Positions 42,763 to 51,064 of a stretch of DNA of 64,000 bases are shown one piece after another. The stretch spans positions 34,391 to 98,390 of the forward strand of contig JBFWUW010000019.1 of the NCBI GenBank assembly GCA_050247075.1. The letters run 5' to 3'. This DNA is from JBFWUW01 sp050247075. GTDB lineage: Bacteria > Planctomycetota > Planctomycetia > Pirellulales > JBFWUW01. Within the stretch, counting starts at the first letter, position 1. The number at the start of each line of letters is the position of its first letter. Made by a program: the position numbers and the translations under genes. The notes under the pieces were generated by a model that was given only the letters and a program-made list of their open reading frames with translations, was not told where the DNA came from and made no database searches.

Positions 42763-43120
42763 GGCGTCCCCTCGAACAAGTAACGATGGATTGGCGTCGG
42801 CTTGCTTCCCGGAAGCAAACGTGTCACGATCAATGTACCAGTTTGGCGGTCTTATCGCGACCGGCAAGCAAAGTTGTCCCAACGCTCGGAATTCTCCTGT
42901 CAAATCCGCCCCGGAACGAGCGTGGGGCGCGGCTGGGACAGCGTCGGCCACGCGGCCGGCAGCTATCGCAATCGCATCACCGTGGAAGCCATTGAACGTT
43001 AGAGTCCACAGCGTCCATCTTTGTGGTGCCCGCGGGATTCGCGTTCGCCCCGTGCGGGCGTAGAATTGAGAATCTGTTTTCTTGGCATTTTCAGCGACTG
43101 TTTTTCGCGAGCCGCCTCTA
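42763..43120. other. Divergent intergenic region (spherulin-4 / ruvX)
   Basis: About 358 bp. TAGAAT at 43061-43066 could be a -10 for ruvX but has no good -35. A GCCCG...CGGGC inverted repeat spans roughly 43028-43059. No gene recognised. Confidence 0.3.
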
Positions 43121-43597
43121 TTGTCACATTCACCTGAAACCACCCCTGGCCGCGTGGCCGCCGTCGATTATGGAACCGTGCGGATTGGCGTGGCGGTGAC
43201 CGATTCTCGCCGCACGCTGGCTAGTCCGTTGGAAAACTACACCCGCCGCGGCCTGGATGCCGACGCCCGGCACTTTCGTGAACTGGCCGAGCGGGAGCGG
43301 ATCGTGTTGTTTGTGGTGGGGCTGCCAGTCCATCTCAGCGGCAATGAAAGCGGCAAGTCGTTGGAGGCCCGCCAATTTGGCGACTGGCTGAAGCAAGCCA
43401 CCGGCCGGCCCGTCGAATTCTTCGACGAGCGGTATACGTCATCGCAGGCCGAGCAACTGTTGATGTCGGCCGCACTCACCAAGAAACGTCGCAAGGAACG
43501 GCTGGACAAGCTGGCCGCGCAAATTTTGCTCTCGAGCTGGCTGGAGGCGGGACAGCGAGGAAACGACGCCCCCGGCGCGTTGGAGGATGGCCCATGA
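43121..43597 (+). CDS. ruvX: RuvX/YqgF family pre-16S rRNA nuclease or Holliday junction resolvase-like protein
   Basis: 158 residues from TTG 43121; TTG 43082 (171 residues) is possible, and no ATG fits. RNase-H-like YqgF fold with VAAVDYGTVRIGVAVTD (acidic catalytic Asp), LFVVGLPVHLSGNESGKS, and FFDERYTSSQAE (second Asp/Glu site), all hallmarks of the family, which matures the 16S rRNA 5' end. Cytoplasmic. Its stop overlaps the next gene as ATGA, so they form a two-gene operon. Confidence 0.9.
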   Translation: MSHSPETTPGRVAAVDYGTVRIGVAVTDSRRTLASPLENYTRRGLDADARHFRELAERERIVLFVVGLPVHLSGNESGKSLEARQFGDWLKQATGRPVEFFDERYTSSQAEQLLMSAALTKKRRKERLDKLAAQILLSSWLEAGQRGNDAPGALEDGP

Positions 43598-44454
43598 CCC
43601 GGTTGATTATTGGTTGCGGCTACTTGGGAACGCGCGTGGCCCAACGCTGGCGCGATGCCGGCCAGGAGGTGGCGTTGCTTACCCGCAGCGCTGCTACCGC
43701 GCAGCGCTGGCGTGACGAAGGCTACGCCGCGGTCATCGGCGATGTCACCCAGCCCGGCACGTTAAACCAATTGCCCCCGGCCGAGACCGTGCTGTACGCG
43801 GTCGGTTTCGACCGCCGCGCCGGCTTGCCCATGCGCGATGTCTATGTCGGTGGTTTGCGGAACGTGCTAAACGCACTGCCCAACAGCACGGGCCGGCTGA
43901 TCTATATCAGTTCCACCGGCGTGTATGGCTCGGCCGACGGCGGCTGGGTCGATGAAGCGACCCCCTGCGTGCCGTTGCGCGAGAACGGCCGCGTCTGCCT
44001 GGAGGCCGAACGTGTATTGCAACAACATCCGCTGGGCAACAAGGCGGTCATCTTGCGGCTAGCCGGCATTTACGGTCCCCAGCGCATTCCATCGCAAGAC
44101 AAGTTAAAGGCGGGTGAGCCGATCGACGCCCCGGCGGAGGGCTATCTGAACTTGATCCATGTGGACGACGCCGCCAGCGTGGTGCTGGCCGCCGAGAAGT
44201 TCCCCCAGCCCGCGGGCCTGTACCTGGTGGCCGATGGCCAACCGGCGGTGCGCGGCGAGTACTATGCCGAACTTGCCCGGCTGCTCAAAGCGCCTCCGCC
44301 GCGGTTTGTGCCGCCGCCCGTCGATTCGCCCGCTGCCGCCCGCGCCGCGGCGGACAAGCGGATCGACAGCCGCAAGATGTTCGCGGAATTGAAGGTGCGG
44401 CTGCAATACCCCGATTATCGGGCCGGCCTGGCGGCGATTGTTGGCGCGGATTGA
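43594..44454 (+). CDS. NAD(P)-dependent epimerase/dehydratase-like SDR (YeeZ type)
   Basis: 286 residues; ATG 43594 overlaps the ruvX stop by four bases. It has an atypical extended-SDR start (LIIGCGYLGTRVAQRW, a G-x-G-x-x-G variant), then YISSTGVYGSADGGWVDE and RLAGIYGPQR, as in NAD-dependent epimerase/dehydratase proteins of the YeeZ branch. The SDR Tyr/Lys active site is not canonical (no clear YxxxK after the STG motif), so the reaction is uncertain. Cytoplasmic. Converges with an alpha/beta hydrolase gene at a 10-bp distance. Confidence 0.82.
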   Translation: MTRLIIGCGYLGTRVAQRWRDAGQEVALLTRSAATAQRWRDEGYAAVIGDVTQPGTLNQLPPAETVLYAVGFDRRAGLPMRDVYVGGLRNVLNALPNSTGRLIYISSTGVYGSADGGWVDEATPCVPLRENGRVCLEAERVLQQHPLGNKAVILRLAGIYGPQRIPSQDKLKAGEPIDAPAEGYLNLIHVDDAASVVLAAEKFPQPAGLYLVADGQPAVRGEYYAELARLLKAPPPRFVPPPVDSPAAARAAADKRIDSRKMFAELKVRLQYPDYRAGLAAIVGAD

Positions 44455-44464
44455 GGTAGCAAGC

Positions 44465-45268
44465 TTACGCCAGAAACTTCCGCAGGGCCGCGTTGGAGGC
44501 GGCGGCGTTTTCCCAGGGGGCCATGTGGCCCGCCGCGGCGATTTCCACGAACTGTGCGCCGGGGATGGCGGCCGCGATGGACCGCATTTCCGCCGGCGGA
44601 GCGATGGCGTCGTCGCTTCCCACCAGGACCAACGTGGGAACTTGCACCGACGGCAGCCACGATGTAACGTCCGGCCGAACCGCCATGCCGCGCAGGGCCG
44701 CGGCAATACCAGCCGGCGGCGTGGCCAGCATCGTCTGCCGCAAGGCGGTTTTAATTTGCGGCTGCTTCTCGGCCGTGCTGGCGGCCAACAACTTGGGTAG
44801 CATGGCCTCCGCCACCACGCTGGCCCCTTCCGCCAGCACTTTCTTGGCGGTCGCCAGCCGGCCTTGCGCGGCGTCGGGCGAATCGGCGATGGCCCGCGTG
44901 TCGCACAGGATCAGCCGGGCGAGCCGTTTGGCATGCCGCCGCCAGAATTGAAAGGCGATATAGCCCCCCATCGACAGGCCGCACAGCGTGACCGGTTCGG
45001 TAACGCCCAGGCCATCCAGCAGCAAAGCCAGGTCGTCGGCGAATTGTTCCATCGTCACGGCTTCATCGGCGTTTGGCCCGTCGGGCAAGCGGCTCTGGCC
45101 GAAACCGCGCAGGTCGGGGGCAATGACGCGATGATCGCGCGACAGTTCGTCGATCTGCGGCCGCCACATGGTGTGGTCCAACGGAAATCCGTGCACCAGC
45201 AGAATCGGCGGGCCCTGGCCTACGTCGACGGTGTGCAAGTCGATCGTGCCACAGCGGATGGTTTTCAT
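44465..45268 (-). CDS. Alpha/beta hydrolase
   Basis: 267 residues, typical single-domain alpha/beta hydrolase. Oxyanion-hole region LLVHGFPLDHTMW, nucleophile elbow LCGLSMGGYIAF (Ser in GLSMG), acid in LVGSDDAIAPP, and catalytic His in AAAGHMAPWEN. Closest in general form to 3-oxoadipate enol-lactonase/PcaD-like and other ester or lactone hydrolases. No signal peptide. Second gene after the Dabb gene (17-bp gap), so co-transcribed. Confidence 0.9.
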   Translation of the reverse strand: MKTIRCGTIDLHTVDVGQGPPILLVHGFPLDHTMWRPQIDELSRDHRVIAPDLRGFGQSRLPDGPNADEAVTMEQFADDLALLLDGLGVTEPVTLCGLSMGGYIAFQFWRRHAKRLARLILCDTRAIADSPDAAQGRLATAKKVLAEGASVVAEAMLPKLLAASTAEKQPQIKTALRQTMLATPPAGIAAALRGMAVRPDVTSWLPSVQVPTLVLVGSDDAIAPPAEMRSIAAAIPGAQFVEIAAAGHMAPWENAAASNAALRKFLA

Positions 45269-45285
45269 CGGTTTTTCCCGTTAAT

Positions 45286-45606
45286 TCAACTAGCGGTGCA
45301 GTTGCTATCGAAGACGCGCACCTTGGCCCAGTTCTCTTTTTGTTCGGCGATGAATTGCAAATGCCGCTCGGCCGTTTGGTAGAAATCGTGCGCCGCCCGA
45401 TCCTTAAAGACCACATGCAGGGCCACGTCGTAATCGCGGTCATTCACGGGCCGGCTGAGGTCTGAACAAGTTCCCACCGAGTAAAACACGGAGCCGGGAT
45501 GATTGGTCAAATACTTGTGGCTAGCGGCAATCAGCGATTCCACCGCAGCCGAGGATTTGTCTTTGAGGGCAAAAAAGACATTGTGGACCAGCATAGGCTC
45601 AGACAT
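45286..45606 (-). CDS. Dabb (stress-responsive A/B barrel) domain protein
   Basis: 106 residues; ATG 45606 is preceded by GGGAG at seven bases. The sequence fits a Dabb ferredoxin-like barrel: MLVHNVFFALKDKS, FYSVGTCSDLSRPVNDRDYDV, ALHVVFKDRAAHDFYQT. Dimeric barrels of this family are found in stress proteins and small-molecule enzymes; the ligand is unknown. Cytoplasmic. Upstream of an alpha/beta hydrolase in the same operon, which may hint that both act on the same small substrate. Confidence 0.87.
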   Translation of the reverse strand: MSEPMLVHNVFFALKDKSSAAVESLIAASHKYLTNHPGSVFYSVGTCSDLSRPVNDRDYDVALHVVFKDRAAHDFYQTAERHLQFIAEQKENWAKVRVFDSNCTAS

Positions 45607-45758
45607 GAAGCAACTCCCAGGGATGGATCAACAATCGACCGTGAAGCCTGCATCATGCGGCTTGCCGCCGCGAAATGCAACGGGCCATTGTGGGGCTTAA
45701 AAACCGCATGGCTGGCCGCCCGTTGAGCTGGCGACGATACCCGCACTACCGCGGCCCC

Positions 45759-47084
45759 TTACATCCACTCGCGGATGACGCGGCCTTCGTTGAGCAGCAT
45801 CGGGCGGCCGTCGTTGGCTTGCAGAATCAGGTCGGGAGAAATGCCCAGCTTGGTAAAGATGGTCGCACCCAGGTCGCGGGTGAAATACTCATCCGCCGTG
45901 GGAACGCCCCCTTCGTCGTCGGTACGGCCTATCACCCGGCCCCCTTGAATGCCGGCACCAGCCGCAACGACAAACCCCGCGCTGGCCCAGTGGTCGCGAC
46001 CGCTGGCCGAATTGATCTTGGGGGTGCGGCCGAAATCGGTCGCCCAGACCACCAGCGTATTGTCCAACATGCCGCGCTCTTCCAGGTCGATCAGCAGTTC
46101 TGGCAGCGCTTGGTCGATCGGCGGGATGAGGTTGTTCTTCAAGGAGTCAAAGTTGTTGACGTGCGTGTCCCAGCCGGCATCGCTAACGGTGACAAACCGC
46201 ACGCCCCCTTCAATCAAGCGGCGGGCCAGCAGGCAGTTCTGCCCGAAGCGGGTGCGGCCGTAACGCTCGCGCAGGCGGGGGTCTTCGTCCTCGATGTTGA
46301 ACGCCCGCTTGGTGTCGGGCGAAGTGATCATATTCAAGGCGGCTTTGTAGTGTTCGTCCAGCGCGCCGAAAGCGGCGGGCTGCCGTTCGGCACGCCGCTG
46401 CAAGGAGTCGATCGCCGCCAGCATGTTCTTGCGCTTATCGACGCGGGCAAAGTCCACACCGCCCGGCGGCGTGACATCGCGCACTGTAAAGCCGGCGGCG
46501 TTGGGGTCGGCCAGAACCTCGAACGGGTTGTGCTCCATCGGCAAGTAGCCCGCCACGCCGCCGCCAAAGGAGTGATCGACGTAGGACCCCAACTGTACGA
46601 AAGGGGGCAGAGCGGTCTTAAAGCCAAATTGATGGCTGACCACCGACCCGTAACAGGGGTAGATCATGGCCTGATTCAGAGGACGGCCCGACATGACTTC
46701 TTGGTCGGCTGCGCCGTGGCTGCCGTTTTGCGGGTTCCAACTGCGCAACAGGCTGAATCGGTTGAGTTCGCGGGCCAGCCTGGGCACGATCTCGGTGAAT
46801 TGCACGCCCGGCACGGCGGTGTCGATAAAGCTGTATTCGCCACGGACCGCTTGCGGTGCCTGGGGCTTGGGATCGAACGTATCGTGATGGCTGGTTCCGC
46901 CCAAGGTCCAGATGAGGATGCAATTGACATCCTTGACCGGCGTTTGGGCCGCCCGCGCCTTTTGCCTGGCCGCCAACAGGTTGGGCAGGGAAAGGCCCAA
47001 GCCGGTCAAAGCACCCACACGTAAAAAATCGCGGCGGCTAGCGCCTTCGCAAGTGCGCTGGAATCCAGATCCAAGGCTAAGCAT
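45759..47084 (-). CDS. DUF1501 family protein (Tat-exported), stand-alone
   Basis: 441 residues from ATG 47084; a TTG at 47117 is less likely. A Tat-like signal (SRRDFLRVGALTGLGLSLP) and a complete DUF1501 domain (NCILIWTLGGTSHHDTFDPK; VVWATDFGRTPKINSASGRDHW). Compared with the copy at 32-33 kb it is clearly paralogous, not duplicated recently (many substitutions). No DUF1549 neighbour is present, so any partner is elsewhere on the chromosome. Upstream is a 529-bp gap with MITE copy D. Confidence 0.92.
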   Translation of the reverse strand: MLSLGSGFQRTCEGASRRDFLRVGALTGLGLSLPNLLAARQKARAAQTPVKDVNCILIWTLGGTSHHDTFDPKPQAPQAVRGEYSFIDTAVPGVQFTEIVPRLARELNRFSLLRSWNPQNGSHGAADQEVMSGRPLNQAMIYPCYGSVVSHQFGFKTALPPFVQLGSYVDHSFGGGVAGYLPMEHNPFEVLADPNAAGFTVRDVTPPGGVDFARVDKRKNMLAAIDSLQRRAERQPAAFGALDEHYKAALNMITSPDTKRAFNIEDEDPRLRERYGRTRFGQNCLLARRLIEGGVRFVTVSDAGWDTHVNNFDSLKNNLIPPIDQALPELLIDLEERGMLDNTLVVWATDFGRTPKINSASGRDHWASAGFVVAAGAGIQGGRVIGRTDDEGGVPTADEYFTRDLGATIFTKLGISPDLILQANDGRPMLLNEGRVIREWM

Positions 47085-47270
47085 GGCAAGGTGGTCCCTG
47101 GGAGGAAGGCGGGGCAAATCCAGGAATATGAAGGCGGGAACTCTACCGGGTAGGTGCTGCTTAGCTTAGCAGAAAGCCGCCATGAATCAAGTTTTTGTGG
47201 TCGGTTCGCGCATCGCGGGATTGAGCGAACGGCAGGGGATAAATTATCCCCGTTCAAGATTGGCTGCTAA

Positions 47271-47440
47271 GGATTCGGTACGAAATAACTTCCCCTCTTG
47301 GCCCCCTCTCCCGGTACTTCGGGAGAGGGTTGGGGAGAGGGAGATGTGGCGAAATGGCCGCCATCAACCAAACCCTCACCCCGGCCCTCTCCCAGAGGGA
47401 GAGGGAGGTTCCAATGCGGAAGTTATTTCTTACCGAATCC
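47271..47440 (-). mobile_element. 170-bp MITE-like element, copy D
   Basis: Same length, termini (ACGAAATAACTTCC / GGAAGTTATTTC) and hairpins as copy C, flanked by TAA on both sides. It lies in the divergent gap between the DUF1501 gene and the STAS gene, upstream of the promoter proposed at 47507-47536. Confidence 0.85.
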
Positions 47441-47506
47441 TAAATGCAGAGACATTGTCGCGGTTGCTTGCCAAGGCGAAAGATTTTCCGGCTGGCGGCT
47501 AAGTCA

Positions 47507-47536
47507 TTGCCCCGCTGGCGGTGGGATGGTTAGAAT
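47507..47536 (+). promoter_or_regulatory. Candidate sigma-70 promoter for the STAS gene
   Basis: TTGCCC (47507-47512), 18-bp spacer, TAGAAT (47531-47536). Transcription would start near 47543, giving a leader of about 70 nt. Confidence 0.4.
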
Positions 47537-47613
47537 ACGGTCAACCGATCCGGCCTGTCCGGCCCGGTGGATGTAGAATTCTTCTCACAATCAGACCGCG
47601 AAGGGCCCCACGC

Positions 47614-47979
47614 ATGCCCGCCATCATGACGCAGACCAACGGTGAAGTCACCGTGGTGTACTTCACCGAGGGCCAGATCCTGGATGAGGTGAAGATCAAC
47701 CAGTTGAACCAGGAACTGACCGCCGTGGCGCAGAAGACGGCCGGCGGCAAGCTGTTGTTGAACTTCAACGACGTCCATTTCATGTCGTCGTCGGTATTGG
47801 GCAAGCTGATCGCGCTCAACAAGCGCTGCAAGGCCGACAAGACCGACCTAAAAATGAGCAACATCGCCCCCTCCATCATGGAGGTCTTCAAGATCACGAA
47901 CCTGCATAAGGTGTTCGAGATTCACGAAGACGAGGCCAAGGCCATTTCGGCGTACAACAAGAAGAAGTGGTTTTTCTAA
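47614..47979 (+). CDS. STAS-domain anti-sigma factor antagonist
   Basis: 121 residues from ATG 47614, preceded by AAGGG. A single STAS domain: VTVVYFTEGQILDE, KLLLNFNDVHFMSSSVLGKL, FKITNLHKVFEIHEDE. By alignment with SpoIIAA (FMDSSGLG) the phospho-acceptor would be Ser59 in MSSSVLG; the preceding Asp is Ser here. Cytoplasmic partner-switching protein probably controlled by a kinase and a phosphatase not in this window. No neighbouring anti-sigma gene. Ends 66 bp before the convergent PA14 gene. Confidence 0.9.
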   Translation: MPAIMTQTNGEVTVVYFTEGQILDEVKINQLNQELTAVAQKTAGGKLLLNFNDVHFMSSSVLGKLIALNKRCKADKTDLKMSNIAPSIMEVFKITNLHKVFEIHEDEAKAISAYNKKKWFF

Positions 47980-48000
47980 GGCGCTGTGCCACGCCGTGCC

Positions 48001-48025
48001 ATCGGCAATGGAAGCGCCTCCTACA
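48001..48025 (-). repeat. GTAGGAGGCGA-family palindrome, single unit (reverse)
   Basis: ATCGGCAATGGAAGCGCCTC + CTACA, the reverse orientation of the family unit, in the 66-bp space between two convergent genes. Confidence 0.5.
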
Positions 48026-48045
48026 GTTGCCGCCCGTGTTGGCTG

Positions 48046-49548
48046 CTACTTCACCGCGTGCGAAAAGCACTCGGCGGGAATGACCTGTTCCACGCCATCG
48101 GGCGGAATCCAGTGCAGGGTCAGCACGCCATCCTGGGACTGCTTGAAGTAGTCCACGCGCAGGGTGTGCCGCTCGGCCTTCAGCACGATCGGAATCTCAA
48201 ACCGTTTGGGCTCGCCCACGCGACGGCCATCGAGCCGCACTTTGCCATCGATCCAAATCTGTGCGCCGTCGTCCACGCCTAGTACCAGTGTGTACTGCCC
48301 GGCTTCCGCGGGCGTTAGATAACCCCGCCAGCGCGCGTAAAGTACATCGGGCACCGTTGACAGTGGCTGCGCCGTGGCGGCGGCCGGTGTGGAATCGGCC
48401 AGCCAGAAAAAATCCAACTGCCGATCGACGCGCCGCTCTAGCAGCGTGGAGAACGCCTTGTCGCTGAAGAGTTCGCCCAGCAATCCTGGGGCCCGGCCAT
48501 TGACGGGCTTTTGCCTGGCCAGTTGACGGAGTTTCTCGGCCGTGCCAGCCACGTTGGCTTCCGTCGCCGCCCGTTGATCTTGAAACAAGGCCCACGTTGG
48601 CACGGCCTCTTCCACGCCTCCCGGCGGTTGCCAACGAAAGCTTACCCAGGCCCCGCCCCTGTTTTCGGCATACTCTAGTTTGATGGCGTAGGGACGGTCC
48701 TCCAGGCCGATTGCCGCCGACTGTACCCGGCCTTGTTCGGCTGCGCCAGTCAACAGCGGCTGGTCGTCGATCCAAAGCCTGGCTGGCTCATCCGACACCA
48801 GTTGGAAGCGGTATTGCCCGGCCGCCGGCGGCCGTAGCCAACCAGTCCAGCGGAGAGAGAACTCATCGCCCGGTAGTCCTGGGGCGGCCGCGCCCGCGCC
48901 CCAAAAGAAACTGACCTGGGGGTCGATTCTGGTTTCCACCAACCGCTCAAACCGTGCCCCTTCAAAGACCTCGGCCACCAGGCCGGGCGCTTCGATCGGT
49001 GCCAGGACGGGTTCATCGGCCTCCTCGTTGTTGGCATCCGCGGCCACCTCCGGCGGAGTGTCAGGCACTGCTTCGGGCCGGCCCATGAACAGCGCCAATC
49101 CCCCCAGCAACAACAGCCCCACCAACACACCTCCCGCTACCGCGGCCAGCCACGCCATTGCGCTACGCGGCGGCTGACCCGCCTCCAGATCTTCGGCTTC
49201 TGAAGCGTCCGCGGGACGTTGAGGGTGGTTAGGCGGTTGGGCCTGGCTGGGGACCGATGCCTGCTGGCGCAATGCTTGGCTGGCTTGAAGTTGCCCATCG
49301 TAGGCGGCCCGCGAGGCTGGCCGGAGCAGGCAGACTTTGGCGGCGGACAATTCGTTCAGCAAGCGTTGCGAAAGATCGCGGTGCGGCCCGTTCTTGTGCG
49401 TTTTGATATGCGCCATTTGCCGGTCGGCGGCTTCCTGGATGACCTCGCCATTGGCTTCAAACAGGGCCACCCCCAGCAACCGATAATGGTTGGGGGGCTG
49501 CTCCGCCGGCGGAATGCCCAGCCAGTGGTAATAGGGATCGAAGGACAT
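48046..49548 (-). CDS. Membrane protein with J-domain-like head and two PA14 domains
   Basis: 500 residues. Residues 1-88 are a planctomycete-type J-domain-like module (PYYHWLGIPPAEQPPNHYRL, then RLLNELSAAKVCLLRPASRA); residues 90-128 are a Pro/Gln-rich linker; a transmembrane helix is at about 132-155. The outer part holds two PA14-like beta-sandwich domains (about 190-320 and 355-495), both with LRWTGWLRPPAAGQYRF-type strands and a Trp/Asp-rich rim (ARLWIDDQPLL; AQIWIDGKVRL). PA14 domains bind carbohydrate; the head would face the cytoplasm. A link between glycan sensing and cytoplasmic chaperone-like action is inference. Confidence 0.88.
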   Translation of the reverse strand: MSFDPYYHWLGIPPAEQPPNHYRLLGVALFEANGEVIQEAADRQMAHIKTHKNGPHRDLSQRLLNELSAAKVCLLRPASRAAYDGQLQASQALRQQASVPSQAQPPNHPQRPADASEAEDLEAGQPPRSAMAWLAAVAGGVLVGLLLLGGLALFMGRPEAVPDTPPEVAADANNEEADEPVLAPIEAPGLVAEVFEGARFERLVETRIDPQVSFFWGAGAAAPGLPGDEFSLRWTGWLRPPAAGQYRFQLVSDEPARLWIDDQPLLTGAAEQGRVQSAAIGLEDRPYAIKLEYAENRGGAWVSFRWQPPGGVEEAVPTWALFQDQRAATEANVAGTAEKLRQLARQKPVNGRAPGLLGELFSDKAFSTLLERRVDRQLDFFWLADSTPAAATAQPLSTVPDVLYARWRGYLTPAEAGQYTLVLGVDDGAQIWIDGKVRLDGRRVGEPKRFEIPIVLKAERHTLRVDYFKQSQDGVLTLHWIPPDGVEQVIPAECFSHAVK

Positions 49549-49561
49549 AGGCTGTGGACCG

Positions 49562-49575
49562 GCGAGTGGCGAGTG
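49562..49575. repeat. Short heptamer pair
   Basis: GCGAGTG twice in tandem, 14 bp upstream of the PA14 gene start. The same 7-mer starts the array at 24978. Confidence 0.4.
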
Positions 49576-49690
49576 GCAAAGATCAAGGCGGCAATTGGCA
49601 AGCCGTGTATGCTATGGCAAAAGCCGCGGCAGCGTCCAGCAGGCAGTCGAAGGTATTCGTCGCCGTCAGTACCCCGTTGCAGGTACCTTC

Positions 49691-50623
49691 CTATCCGGCG
49701 ATGGAACCGGTGTCGGGGGCCAAGACGCGGGCAAAGCGTCGTTGCAAGCCGGCGGCCCGTTCGGCGGTCCACCAGGCAAAGAAATCTCGGCGGCAGCGGC
49801 CCAGGGCGCGCCTTTCCGATCGCCACATGCGCAGCGCGGCGGCAGCGCCCGGTGTCGAAAGCTCTGTCTGCCAGGCCTGAAGGCGTGCAGCGGCGGCGGC
49901 GTGATCGTTGATTTCGCCCAATCGTTCTTGTAGTTCCTCCACCAGCGGATAAAGTTCCTCGCGGAAGGCCGGCGGAAAGGCCGCCGCGAACAGTTCCATG
50001 ACATACCGCAACCGCTTACCGGCGATACGAAAACGGTGCAACGAAGCCACGTCCGAAAGGTCGCCATCGGCCGCTTCAAAGAAGCCCGTCACGGCGGGTG
50101 CCAGTTGCTCGCGGGCGGCCGCTCCAAAAGTTGGCGTGCGGCCTTTCCCCCGCCATTTCAAGCGGTCCAAGAGCTTTGCCGCGCGTTTCGCCAGGCGGCG
50201 GCTCAGCCGGCGTTGCATGCGGCGGATGGGGCGCTGGGCCTCGTCGCGCAGTTCAGCGACATGCCGGCACACCTCGTCGGCACTATCGTCCGGCGTCCGC
50301 CGCGGTTTGGCGGAGAGTTGCGTTAGCATCACGTCACAGTCGCGGGCGTTACCCGCCGCGCGGCGAATGTGCTGTAGTTTATGCACCAGCCATTGGCGTC
50401 GCCGGGTTGGCAGCACCGTGGAAAAAGCGTTCAAGGCGGCGGCCGCCCGACGGCTCCAGACGCGAAGTTGATGGACGTACTCGACCTGTGAAGTCTCCGC
50501 GGCCGCGGCTAGTTCCAGGAATTGCCGGACGGCCGACAGGCGTGCTTCGAGGGCGATCCTCGCGGCAGCCGTCAACGGCTGGTGGGGTGAGTCGCCCGAT
50601 GTCCATTTGTTGGCCGGCGACAT
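49691..50623 (-). CDS. CHAD domain protein
   Basis: 310 residues from ATG 50623; in-frame sequence to 50710 is possible but has no support. An all-alpha, arginine- and histidine-rich protein with the CHAD pattern: VEYVHQLRVWSRRAAAAL (conserved HQxRVxxRR), NARDCDVMLTQL, SLHRFRIAGKRLRYVMEL. CHAD domains bind inorganic polyphosphate through their basic channel. Usually linked to polyphosphate granules; no polyphosphate kinase is near. Cytoplasmic. Confidence 0.92.
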   Translation of the reverse strand: MSPANKWTSGDSPHQPLTAAARIALEARLSAVRQFLELAAAAETSQVEYVHQLRVWSRRAAAALNAFSTVLPTRRRQWLVHKLQHIRRAAGNARDCDVMLTQLSAKPRRTPDDSADEVCRHVAELRDEAQRPIRRMQRRLSRRLAKRAAKLLDRLKWRGKGRTPTFGAAAREQLAPAVTGFFEAADGDLSDVASLHRFRIAGKRLRYVMELFAAAFPPAFREELYPLVEELQERLGEINDHAAAAARLQAWQTELSTPGAAAALRMWRSERRALGRCRRDFFAWWTAERAAGLQRRFARVLAPDTGSIAG

Positions 50624-50714
50624 GCGTTTTCCTGGGTGCGGTTGGGCGGGCGGCGACGATCGAATCCTGTTCGCGCCTCCCGCAAAGATTGGCCGCACTC
50701 CAGCCGCCAAGCCG

Positions 50715-50903
50715 TCATTGTTTCATGCTAGCACGGCCAGAGCAATCGAAAGCCGCGGGCAGCAGCCAATATTTGAACGTGGGAAGTTCTTGGAACCCGT
50801 ACGGGTCTACGGCGGCGGATATCGCTTCCGCCACCCCTACGGGTGCCGACGGTCCCGGCACCAACACGAAACGCTCATGCGAGATGATTTTCACCAGCCT
50901 CAT
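50715..50903 (-). CDS. Possible 62-residue small protein upstream of the CHAD gene
   Basis: An open frame on the minus strand from ATG 50903 (MRLVKIISHERFVLVPGPSA ... FQELPTFKYWLLPAAFD). No ribosome binding site and no recognised motif. Codon use looks mildly protein-like, but it may be chance. The 50624-51064 gap also holds the promoter at 50964-50992. Confidence 0.2.
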   Translation of the reverse strand: MRLVKIISHERFVLVPGPSAPVGVAEAISAAVDPYGFQELPTFKYWLLPAAFDCSGRASMKQ

Positions 50904-50963
50904 TAAGTCGTAAAGATTTTTGAAATAACACCTTACAACATAATTACCACTACCCGATTCGTA

Positions 50964-50992
50964 TTGTCCCTGCCTACCGAGCGGGTTAGAAT
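50964..50992 (+). promoter_or_regulatory. Candidate sigma-70 promoter for the MMPL gene
   Basis: TTGTCC (50964-50969), 17-bp spacer, TAGAAT (50987-50992). Start of transcription expected near 50999, about 66 nt before ATG 51065. Confidence 0.45.
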
Positions 50993-51064
50993 GCCGCCCC
51001 TTCGTTGGACGGAAACTCCTGCGAATGAACAGCTTCTAGCAAATACGCTTACCGGAAATACTCG

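Noticed and set aside
45675..47024. 449-codon plus-strand frame over the second DUF1501 gene
   Set aside because: The opposite strand encodes a complete DUF1501 protein with Tat signal; this frame has no recognisable domain.
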